From positions 1-42,156 of IMG/VR virus record IMGVR_UViG_3300013129_000007: a DNA stretch of 42,156 nt. One strand, 5' to 3'. Positions 8,266 through 15,046 of this stretch are shown piece by piece; positions within the stretch are counted from its first letter, which is position 1, and each line of letters begins with the position of its first letter. This DNA is from a virus. Made by a program: the position numbers and the translations under genes. The notes beneath the pieces are model-generated. The model saw only the letters and a list, made by a program, of their open reading frames with translations, had not been told where the DNA came from and made no database searches.

Positions 8266-9159
8266 AAAAGATAATAATTTTTCTTTAATATTATCTTTAT
8301 ATGATATTCTTAAAAGAGGTATGTTGTTATTTTCACAATACACCTCTTTTATTTTATCCCTTAATTTAGTATTTTTAAAACCCTCTTCACCACCATTAAA
8401 TTCTCTAATACGGTAATGTTGTTCACCATCACATTCAACACATATATTGTATTTAGGTAAATAAAAGTCAAATTTTAATAATTTTTTATTTTTACAACCC
8501 ACAAAACTTTTTTGTGGAATAAATTTTATGTTTAAATTATTTAACAATTTTGTTACTTGGTTCTCTAGTTTAGAGTTTTTACATTTTGGACACCCTCTCC
8601 CCTGTAAATGACTTGATGGGGATTGTTTAAAGACACCATGATTTTTACATATGATATCTATTTTTTTAAATGACCCACGGTAGTCAACTTTAGTATATTC
8701 ATATCTTTCCCCATGTACTTCTTTAGCTTTATTTATAAAAGTTGGTGTGTCATTGCTTAACTTTTTTATCATATTAGATTTAGAACATTTTGGACAATTA
8801 CCGCCATTTAAGTGAACACCAGCTTTCTGAGTAAATTTACCATGTATGGGACACACTATATCAATATCTTTATACGTACTTATATATTTAATATCATTAT
8901 AATAGTATTTATTATTATGTACTTTTTCACATTTTTTTATAAATTCATTTTCCGTATAAATATTATGTCCAGCACAAATTTTACAACCACTACCTTTTAA
9001 ATGGTAAGTAGGCTTTTGTTCAAAAGTACCGTGATTTTTACAAATTATTTTAATAGGCACAAAACAACCCTTATACTCTACATTAGAATAATCATATTTA
9101 TCACTATGCACTTTTTTAGCTTTTTCTATAAATAATTTAGTATCATATTTATTGTTCAT
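8224..9159 (-). CDS. EDxHD/Vsr-like homing endonuclease with zinc-binding repeats
   Basis: 311 aa. Three repeats of about 60 residues carry paired cysteines and His in the pattern DIICKNHGxFxQxPxxHL followed by GCxxC (about residues 37-62, 95-125, 167-193), resembling DUF723 DNA-binding repeats. The C-terminal third has a Vsr-like nuclease core, LLKFDFYLPKYNICVECDGE with QHYR, as in the EDxHD homing endonucleases of phages (I-Bth0305I type). It runs against its neighbours, and its last 42 bases are antisense to the end of the DUF4338 gene. GATATTTATAAATA lies 18 bases upstream of its start. Confidence 0.82.
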   Translation of the reverse strand: MNNKYDTKLFIEKAKKVHSDKYDYSNVEYKGCFVPIKIICKNHGTFEQKPTYHLKGSGCKICAGHNIYTENEFIKKCEKVHNNKYYYNDIKYISTYKDIDIVCPIHGKFTQKAGVHLNGGNCPKCSKSNMIKKLSNDTPTFINKAKEVHGERYEYTKVDYRGSFKKIDIICKNHGVFKQSPSSHLQGRGCPKCKNSKLENQVTKLLNNLNIKFIPQKSFVGCKNKKLLKFDFYLPKYNICVECDGEQHYRIREFNGGEEGFKNTKLRDKIKEVYCENNNIPLLRISYKDNIKEKLLSFLSNHINITVINPI

Positions 9160-9197
9160 TTACAATTATTTTATTTATAAATATCTTTAATTACATA

Positions 9198-9245
9198 AAG
9201 GCTCAAAAAAGAATTGAGAATAACGAGGTTGATATGGTTAGATAA
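9198..9245 (+). pseudogene. Stranded native 3' end of the DUF4338 gene
   Basis: In frame this reads KAQKRIENNEVDMVR-stop. The live gene ends RINNSNIDMIR-stop: codon by codon R-I-x-N-x-x-[VI]-D-M-[VI]-R-stop is shared, and the last 15 bases match at 14 positions. The stop overlaps the next gene's ATG as TAATG, the usual junction in this genome, so this is the original end. It has no start of its own. Confidence 0.72.
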
Positions 9246-9574
9246 TGAAAGGTAATAAACTTAAACATTCTTTTGTTAAAACAGATAAATTAGAAAGTGA
9301 TTTTGTTGAAGAGTCACAAAATATTAGCTTTATTCACACTACAAGAAGAGTGGTTGACAATAACAATATTGTTGTAATTTATGAAAGGGTTCTGGATAAT
9401 ATTTTTTTAAACTCAGAGTATAATTTTACAGAACGTTTAAAAAATGAAATGTACCAAAAACTATTAAATCATTTAATTGAAGAAGATTATATTGAATTTA
9501 GGGTACACCACAATCAGTTTAGTAATCATACAGATTTCTCTATGAGAATAAAAGCCAGTAAAAACGGTAATTAA
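9245..9574 (+). CDS. Hypothetical protein
   Basis: 109 aa, ATG overlapping the stranded stop as TAATG. The N terminus MKGNKLKHSF resembles the C-terminal tails of two other proteins in the window (GNLKHSF at 13226, KLIHKF at 13827). The rest is an alpha/beta mix with no recognised motif: a beta hairpin around TRRVVDNNNIVVIYERV and a helix at YNFTERLKNEMYQKLLNHL. It is followed after 1 base by the P-loop gene. Confidence 0.55.
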   Translation: MKGNKLKHSFVKTDKLESDFVEESQNISFIHTTRRVVDNNNIVVIYERVLDNIFLNSEYNFTERLKNEMYQKLLNHLIEEDYIEFRVHHNQFSNHTDFSMRIKASKNGN

Positions 9575-9575
9575 T

Positions 9576-9995
9576 ATGTACGTAGAGATATCTGGTAGAG
9601 GAACGGGTAAAACCACAAGAATGGTTGATGATATTGTAAATTTTTTGGAGACAAATGGTGATAAATCAGCTTTGGTTGTCGCACCTACTAATTCAACAAG
9701 GAGGTTGATAAAGGAGATGATTTTCCAAAAATGTGGGTTATCTTGTTTAAATAGAACCATAACTTCACATAGAATGTTACCACCTGGTAGAACAATGAAA
9801 CAATATGTTGATGAGTTTTTTCATGTACCCGAAAAATATTTGTTGGTTGATAAAAACACTTATTATACGGGAACACCTAAAGATGAAACCATTAACGGAA
9901 TTTATGAAGAAATTTATACAACATATAAAAATCAGTTAGGTGATATTGTTGTAATTAAACCATTAAAGAAACATGGATTTACAAGAAATAATTGA
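9576..9995 (+). CDS. Small P-loop NTPase
   Basis: 139 aa. GRGTGKTT at residues 7-14 is a Walker A motif, followed by a helix and a beta strand (SALVVAPTNSTRR) in the style of helicase/terminase P-loop folds. QYVDEFF at about residue 77 could serve as Walker B. At 139 residues it lacks the later helicase motifs, so it is either a minimal ATPase or the N-terminal half of a larger ancestor. It overlaps the next gene by 23 bases. Confidence 0.6.
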   Translation: MYVEISGRGTGKTTRMVDDIVNFLETNGDKSALVVAPTNSTRRLIKEMIFQKCGLSCLNRTITSHRMLPPGRTMKQYVDEFFHVPEKYLLVDKNTYYTGTPKDETINGIYEEIYTTYKNQLGDIVVIKPLKKHGFTRNN

Positions 9996-10374
9996 AAAAT
10001 GGGGTCAATTAGGTTTTTTGGACGGTTTACCTGAACAATTTAAAGGTGATGCTGCTATGGCTTATGAAAAGGCTTCCACTATATTAGTTAGTGATTGTCA
10101 TTTATATGGTAGTGATGATTTATTATTTACGAACATATTCTCTGTTATATATAGAATCACTAAAACAGGTTTAGTTGTTAAAAACGTACCACATTTAATA
10201 GAACTTTTTAATCAGTTTTTAATTGACAATAGGCAAGTTATGGCAGATATGCATGGGGTGGATTTTGATGTTGAACCTGAAATGTGTAGAATATTTGCTG
10301 AAGACTATTGTGATTGGATTAAAGATAATCCCGAAATGGACCCAATAAAGTACGTACCAAAACATAAATTATAA
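9973..10374 (+). CDS. Tandem paralogue 1 (GQLGF / PxKxV...KL family)
   Basis: 133 aa, first of three consecutive genes whose products share an N-terminal motif (here EKWGQLGF) and a C-terminal motif (here PIKYVPKHKL), with unrelated middles. The middle here is mostly helical and acidic. No enzyme motif or membrane segment. Stop and next start overlap as TAATG. Function unknown; the shared ends suggest a common partner binding both ends or tail. Confidence 0.6.
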   Translation: MDLQEIIEKWGQLGFLDGLPEQFKGDAAMAYEKASTILVSDCHLYGSDDLLFTNIFSVIYRITKTGLVVKNVPHLIELFNQFLIDNRQVMADMHGVDFDVEPEMCRIFAEDYCDWIKDNPEMDPIKYVPKHKL

Positions 10375-10664
10375 TGGATTTATATTACATTTTTTTTAAA
10401 AGATGGTTTAAAGCACAATATGGTCACTTAGGATTTACGGTTTCAAATTGTTATTCTGGTAGTGATCTAATATTTAGAATTGATATTTTACAGTACAATG
10501 AAATTACTAGATTGAATAATCTTAATCTAGAAAAAATAATGGATTTTACTGCAGGTAATAGTGATTTAAGAAAAATGTTGTTTGATGCTTTATTTAGACA
10601 ATATGGTTATAGATTAGATGGTGATTTTACGCCAACAAAACAAGTAAAAGAATTTAAATTATAA
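10374..10664 (+). CDS. Tandem paralogue 2 (GHLGF / PxKxV...KL family)
   Basis: 96 aa. The N terminus contains KAQYGHLGF at about residues 13-21 and the C terminus is PTKQVKEFKL, matching its two neighbours. An aromatic-rich start (MDLYYIFFKRWF) precedes the motif. The central part (RIDILQYNEITRLNNL) looks like a small alpha/beta domain. It overlaps both neighbours by a single base. Function unknown. Confidence 0.6.
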   Translation: MDLYYIFFKRWFKAQYGHLGFTVSNCYSGSDLIFRIDILQYNEITRLNNLNLEKIMDFTAGNSDLRKMLFDALFRQYGYRLDGDFTPTKQVKEFKL

Positions 10665-10969
10665 TGGACGAAATTTCACAATGGTTTGAAGAGGAGTTTG
10701 GTCATTTAGGTTTTATGATAACGCCACTGATGTATAATCCCGAAACTTTTACACCAGTTAGAGGTGTATTATGGAGAAGACCTGACGGTAATCATGTAAA
10801 AACTAATATCGGTATATACCCAGAATTAGTTGATGATTTAATTTCACATGTAGACCCTGTTGTGGAATATAAATCATTACTTAGAGATTCTGTAAATAAT
10901 TTTTTAGAATCACAAGACTATACAAAAGACTTTAAACCGAACAAAAAAATTAATAAACTTAAATTATGA
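10664..10969 (+). CDS. Tandem paralogue 3 (GHLGF / PxKxI...KL family)
   Basis: 101 aa. It carries EEFGHLGF at about residues 9-16 and ends PNKKINKLKL, the third member of the set. The stop TGA overlaps an ATG (ATGA at 10966) that would normally start the next gene. That frame instead runs straight into the LAGLIDADG endonuclease insertion. Confidence 0.6.
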   Translation: MDEISQWFEEEFGHLGFMITPLMYNPETFTPVRGVLWRRPDGNHVKTNIGIYPELVDDLISHVDPVVEYKSLLRDSVNNFLESQDYTKDFKPNKKINKLKL

Positions 10970-10998
10970 AAGAAATAAAAGTTATATACAATATAATT
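10966..10998 (+). pseudogene. Stranded native 5' end, probably of the gp47-like nuclease gene
   Basis: ATG overlapping the previous stop as ATGA, coding MKEIKVIYNI before the endonuclease gene's 3' end begins. The live nuclease gene beyond the insertion starts MFNKEKIILMSDIHI. The order Lys-Glu then a hydrophobic strand is alike in both, which is what a displaced N terminus of the Mre11-type first strand would look like. Only ten codons are available, so this is suggestive, not firm. Confidence 0.45.
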
Positions 10999-11983
10999 AA
11001 TTTTCATTTATACGACTTCTAATATATTTCCTAAATAAACCAACCCCATCCCACTTCTTTCCATATAAAAAATTGGACAATTTTATTATATCATTTTTTT
11101 TATTGACTCTAACTTCACTAAATTTAGAGCACTCTTTAAAAACATTCCTTATTTTATACGTTATTAATAAACTATCCATTAAATCAGTAATGAACCCCCA
11201 GTCATAATTATATGGGCCAGTTACACTAAAACTAACACACCCTCTTTTTTTATTTAAAGGAAAACTGCCATCACCATCTAAAAACCCTCTAAAAAAATAA
11301 GGTATATTCTTTTTTGGTATGTCTTTAAGTAATTTAATTGGCGGTATATTAGATTTTTCATGAAAATCATAAATACATAACCAATCAAAATAAGGTTTAC
11401 AGTAAACATTAAAAGAACTGTATCTATTTTTTTCATCTTTAAAATTCCAATTACCATACCTAGGTAATATTTTTTTTAAAGAGTTTAACATATCTTCTTT
11501 AAGTAGTGTCATAAAAATTCTATTATTCTTTATACAACCATCCGCCCACATAAAACCTAAAAAATATACAACTAATTTATCGTTAAGATTACGTAAGTCT
11601 TCATGTAATATTTTAAAATCTTCTTGATTTTTCAATGACTCCCGATTTAACATACTATTAACATATATATTACTTTTGGTTTTAGTGTTTAAATATATAC
11701 CCATAGAATAAGCTTTATATTTTATAGATTTTTCCGGCTTGTTTATTTTAGACAAACACTCATTAATACCCCCATTTGGGTAACAATTTTTTAAGATGTT
11801 CACCTGTTTTTCCGACCAAAATTCACGAATACTATAATTATTTATTGGTTCTATAAAATCCTTCTCATTATAATAGTTTTTATAACCATCATTTTTTATT
11901 GGTTTTATTTTATATTTTTTTGTTAAAAACTTAAAAGAGTGTTCCTTTAAATTATATTTTTTGATTATTTCCTTTTTAGTCAT
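10997..11983 (-). CDS. LAGLIDADG homing endonuclease
   Basis: 328 aa. Two LAGLIDADG helices are plain: VVYFLGFMWADGCIK (about residue 138) and PYFFRGFLDGDGSFP (about residue 228), each ending in the catalytic Asp. A monomeric two-motif enzyme is expected. The N-terminal 90 residues carry a helix-turn-helix-like segment (IIKKYNLKEHSFKFLTKKY) and a second region beginning WSEKQVNILKNCYPNGG, probably for extra DNA contacts. It is free-standing, on the opposite strand, and lies at the 5' side of the gp47-like nuclease gene. Confidence 0.9.
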   Translation of the reverse strand: MTKKEIIKKYNLKEHSFKFLTKKYKIKPIKNDGYKNYYNEKDFIEPINNYSIREFWSEKQVNILKNCYPNGGINECLSKINKPEKSIKYKAYSMGIYLNTKTKSNIYVNSMLNRESLKNQEDFKILHEDLRNLNDKLVVYFLGFMWADGCIKNNRIFMTLLKEDMLNSLKKILPRYGNWNFKDEKNRYSSFNVYCKPYFDWLCIYDFHEKSNIPPIKLLKDIPKKNIPYFFRGFLDGDGSFPLNKKRGCVSFSVTGPYNYDWGFITDLMDSLLITYKIRNVFKECSKFSEVRVNKKNDIIKLSNFLYGKKWDGVGLFRKYIRSRINEN

Positions 11984-12035
11984 AATTGATTATTTTTTAG
12001 GTTAATTAACGCATTACAAAAAATAAATATGCCCT

Positions 12036-12833
12036 ATGTTTAATAAAGAAAAGATAATTTTAATGTCAGATATCCATATAAGACTATTTAAAAGATTGGA
12101 TGAATATTCAGAACAATTTGAAAAGGTTTATGAAATAATAGAAAGAGAGAAACCATGGTATATAGTTTTAGGGGGTGATATTTTTCACAATAAAAATAAT
12201 CTATCACCTGAAGCAATAAGTTTAACTTCATCTTTTTTTAGAAAATTAGCTAATCTATGTGAGAATTTAATAATAATACCAGGTAATCACGACTTATTAA
12301 CAAATAATCAAGATAGGTTAGATTCTATAACACCCATAGTAGATAGCCTAGATATTAAAAATTTATTTTATTTAAAAAATAGTGATTGTTATGAAATAGG
12401 TGATCATGTTTGGTGTTTATGGTCTCAAATAGAAGGGAATAGAAGACCTGAAAATATAGAAGTTTCATTAAATACAAAAACAAAAAAACATATAGGTTTA
12501 TATCATGGGGTTATTTCAGGTATGATAACAGATATAGGTTTTAGTTTTGAAGATGGGATAAGATCTGATGAATTTGACGGTATGTATTATACTTTATGTG
12601 GTGATATACATAAAAGACAGATTTTTTATACAACCGATAAAAGACCTATAATTATGATCGGGAGTTTGATCCAACAAGATTTCGGTGAATCTGTGGATAA
12701 TCATGGGTTGTGTATCATTAACACAAAAGAAGATACTTTTACTTTTAAAGAAATACCATCTGATTATGGTTTTTACACGTTTAAAATAAATTCAATTGAA
12801 GATATTGAAGAAGGTTTAGAAAAATTGGTGTAA
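12036..12833 (+). CDS. Mre11/SbcD/gp47-like recombination nuclease subunit
   Basis: 265 aa calcineurin-type phosphoesterase with all core motifs: SDIH (Asp12, His14), GGDIFH (Asp48), PGNHD (Asn84, His85), a later YHG, and CGDIHKRQ. With the gp46/Rad50-like ATPase at 15047 it should form the SbcCD/gp46-47 complex that resects double-strand ends for recombination-dependent replication. It is shorter than SbcD (about 400 aa) and lacks most of the C-terminal capping region, as in T4-like versions. The N terminus may have been replaced during endonuclease insertion. The stop overlaps the next ATG (TAATG). Confidence 0.88.
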   Translation: MFNKEKIILMSDIHIRLFKRLDEYSEQFEKVYEIIEREKPWYIVLGGDIFHNKNNLSPEAISLTSSFFRKLANLCENLIIIPGNHDLLTNNQDRLDSITPIVDSLDIKNLFYLKNSDCYEIGDHVWCLWSQIEGNRRPENIEVSLNTKTKKHIGLYHGVISGMITDIGFSFEDGIRSDEFDGMYYTLCGDIHKRQIFYTTDKRPIIMIGSLIQQDFGESVDNHGLCIINTKEDTFTFKEIPSDYGFYTFKINSIEDIEEGLEKLV

Positions 12834-13027
12834 TGGAACCTAGAAAATATATAAAAAAATACAATTTTGATGGATTTGATTATGAAGCTGAATTGTATAA
12901 ACTTTTAGATAATATTACTAAAAGAATACAAATTAATAAAAGAAATAGGCGTGATAGGTCATGGGTAGTTACATCACCTAGAGTGGCTGAAGTTTTAAAT
13001 AATTTAGAAGATGAAAATAGGGGATAA
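12833..13027 (+). CDS. Hypothetical small basic protein
   Basis: 64 aa, basic (IQINKRNRRDRS), ending in WVVTSPRVAEVLNNLE. That tail is faintly like a strand-helix unit seen in some phage capsid proteins, but the match is too short to use. It overlaps both neighbours (1 and 17 bases) in the gp47-gp46 operon. No family recognised. Confidence 0.5.
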   Translation: MEPRKYIKKYNFDGFDYEAELYKLLDNITKRIQINKRNRRDRSWVVTSPRVAEVLNNLEDENRG

Positions 13028-13226
13028 AGTAAGTTTTGAAAGTAAAAATAATGGTACCATGATAGGGACTATTATTGATAAAGAAGTGCCTAGATGTAAA
13101 TGTAAAGGTATGGGTAGATGGGTTATCGATTTTAATGGACAAATTAAAAAAATAGCAATAAATGTACATGGTCTAAAACCTTACGACATAAACCCCAAAA
13201 TGGGTAATTTAAAACATTCTTTTTAA
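13011..13226 (+). CDS. Hypothetical small SH3-like beta protein
   Basis: 71 aa. The start, MKIGDKVSFESKNNGTMIGT, has the GDxVxF pattern common in small SH3/KOW-type barrels, followed by a CKCKG cluster (Cys29, Cys31) and more beta strands. The C terminus is GNLKHSF. Such folds often bind nucleic acid or proteins, but nothing here is decisive. Confidence 0.5.
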   Translation: MKIGDKVSFESKNNGTMIGTIIDKEVPRCKCKGMGRWVIDFNGQIKKIAINVHGLKPYDINPKMGNLKHSF

Positions 13227-13227
13227 T

Positions 13228-13827
13228 ATGAATAGGGGTTTATCTACACAAGAAAAGATATCTAAATTAGTTAGTAATAGTTTTCATAATATAGATAATA
13301 ATATTAGAAACGGTGAACAATTTTCACGAGAAAATTATGAAAATTTTCGTGAACAACTGGTGGCTTTAATGGAATATTTTGATGGTCAGAAAGTTTATGT
13401 TTTAGACTTACCCGCAAATATAATACCACACCCCGAAGCTAGACGTAGAACAGTTGACCCTGAATTAGCTAATACACCAATTAATAAAACTTTATTAGTT
13501 AGTGCTCAAAATTTTCATGATTTTTACCAACTAACACAAAATATATCTGAATTGTTAGAACAAGGTAAAGAAGTTTTTTTATACACAATAGATATAGTTA
13601 GAACTTTTGACCCAATGAATTTCGAACCAACTTTTAGACCTATTTTAAGATATGGTTCTATAGATTTAGATTATTGGTATAACCCACAATATGTTGAACA
13701 AGTAGGTGAACCAATTCAACCTGAAAGATATTTTGAAAGATATACAGTTAATAGAAATACCACAATTGATACAGACAAAGACAAACCAAAGTCTATTGGT
13801 GATAGTAAATTAATACATAAATTTTAA
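13228..13827 (+). CDS. Hypothetical protein
   Basis: 199 aa, ATG one base after the previous stop. The N-terminal 50 residues are helical and charged; the centre has alternating strands and helices (KVYVLDLPANIIPHPEARRR, KTLLVSAQNFHDFY, EVFLYTIDIVR). The tail is polar and ends SKLIHKF, resembling the neighbour's LKHSF ending. No catalytic motif seen. Confidence 0.55.
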   Translation: MNRGLSTQEKISKLVSNSFHNIDNNIRNGEQFSRENYENFREQLVALMEYFDGQKVYVLDLPANIIPHPEARRRTVDPELANTPINKTLLVSAQNFHDFYQLTQNISELLEQGKEVFLYTIDIVRTFDPMNFEPTFRPILRYGSIDLDYWYNPQYVEQVGEPIQPERYFERYTVNRNTTIDTDKDKPKSIGDSKLIHKF

Positions 13828-14322
13828 ATGGAAAAGGCACATAGAATTAAAAATAATATTTTTCTTGATAATAGAGGTTCTTTTAGTCCCCTATCATTAA
13901 AAACATTAGATAAAGATTGGGTTCAAAGCAATGTTAGTGTAAATCCTAATAAATGGACCTTAAGAGGTCTACATTTTCAAAAAGGAGCTTATTCACAAGC
14001 CAAATTAATTAAAGTTATACACGGAAGAATATTAGATTTTGTTCTTGATATGGGTGTAGATGGTAATGAAGATTTACAGTTTTTTGAAATGAGTCATGGT
14101 GATGAAATTTATGTACCTAGAGATTACGCACATGGATTTATAACTCTTGAGGAAAATACAATAGTACAATATTTAGTAGATAATGATTATCATCCACAAT
14201 CAGAAGGTTCTTTGGTTTGGTCTAGTTTCCCTGAAATTACTAAAAAGATGTTAAAAATTGATCGTAGTTTTGATGGTGGTTTGATTGTAATATCAGATAA
14301 AGACTTAGTTGAGAAATTATAA
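13828..14322 (+). CDS. RmlC-type dTDP-4-dehydrorhamnose 3,5-epimerase
   Basis: 164 aa cupin of the RmlC family. It shows the motifs DNRGSF, LRGLHFQKG (with the catalytic His), QAKLIKVIHGRILDFVLDM and YVPRDYAHGFITLEE. The enzyme epimerises C3 and C5 of dTDP-4-keto-6-deoxyglucose on the way to dTDP-rhamnose. In a phage it may alter host surface sugar or decorate virion components. No other rhamnose-pathway gene is visible here, so it would act on host-made substrate. It is slightly shorter than the usual 180 aa. It sits tightly in the recombination operon (1-base gaps on both sides). Confidence 0.85.
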   Translation: MEKAHRIKNNIFLDNRGSFSPLSLKTLDKDWVQSNVSVNPNKWTLRGLHFQKGAYSQAKLIKVIHGRILDFVLDMGVDGNEDLQFFEMSHGDEIYVPRDYAHGFITLEENTIVQYLVDNDYHPQSEGSLVWSSFPEITKKMLKIDRSFDGGLIVISDKDLVEKL

Positions 14323-14997
14323 ATGGAACTACCTAAAGACTTAAAAGATGAAATATGGGAATATTGCCGGTTAAACGATATAACCGATTTGAATGCTTTT
14401 ATGGTTAGGATGTTAAGACAAGGTTATACGACAGAGAAGTATGGGCCTACACCGTTTAAAATAGGTCAATCAGAACCACAAATAGTTGAAAAAGAAGTTA
14501 TCAAAGAAGTGGAAAAAATTGTTGAGGTGCCTGTTGAAATAGTTGTTGAAAAAGAAGTGATTAGGGAAGTGCCTGTTGAAGTAGAAAAAATTGTTGAGGT
14601 AATTAAAGAAATCCCAATTGAAGTAATTAAGGAGGTTATTATTGAAAAACCGAGTGAAGAAACTGAAAAATGGGTGGAAAAAGAGGTAATTGTTGAAAAA
14701 CTAGTGGAAGTACCTGTTGAGGTTATTAAAGAAGTAGAAAAAATTGTTGAGGTACCTATTGAAGTAATTAAAGAAGTAGAAAAAATTGTTGAAGTTGGTG
14801 ACCCAGAAAAAGTAAAAAAACTAGAACAACAAATAGAAAACCTTAAAATAGAATTAGAACTAGAAAAAAATAGAAGGTTAGAAAAAAAGAAAGTAGAACA
14901 ACCTAAAGAAGACACTAATCAAAGAGGACTTTTAGGTAACGTAATAAGTTGGGTGTCTAAATCTGAAAGAGAGAAAAAAGACCTTTACGAAGAATAA
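14323..14997 (+). CDS. Val/Glu/Lys repeat protein with helical ends
   Basis: 224 aa. Residues 1-45 form a compact helical head (DEIWEYCRLNDITDLNAFMV, then GYTTEKYGPTP). Residues about 55-165 are degenerate repeats of EKEVIKEVEKIVEVPVEV type, then a coiled coil (KLEQQIENLKIELELEKN) and a charged tail. The repeat is low complexity, so similarity searches will mislead. The head is the conserved part, known to me from other large phages without a function. Repeat DNA of this kind is prone to length change. Confidence 0.6.
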   Translation: MELPKDLKDEIWEYCRLNDITDLNAFMVRMLRQGYTTEKYGPTPFKIGQSEPQIVEKEVIKEVEKIVEVPVEIVVEKEVIREVPVEVEKIVEVIKEIPIEVIKEVIIEKPSEETEKWVEKEVIVEKLVEVPVEVIKEVEKIVEVPIEVIKEVEKIVEVGDPEKVKKLEQQIENLKIELELEKNRRLEKKKVEQPKEDTNQRGLLGNVISWVSKSEREKKDLYEE

Positions 14998-15046
14998 CTA
15001 CTTTATTTACTTCTAAATTTTTCTTATAATTAAAGAAAAACTGTTT

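Noticed and set aside
12833-13027. Capsid-protein fragment (WVVTSPRVAEVLNN)
   Set aside because: The resemblance is about a dozen residues in a 64-aa intact small gene; too little to call a capsid remnant.
14466-14915. Long antisense frame under the Val/Glu/Lys repeat gene
   Set aside because: It is a Ser/Thr/Phe/Ile low-complexity shadow of the repeat codons.
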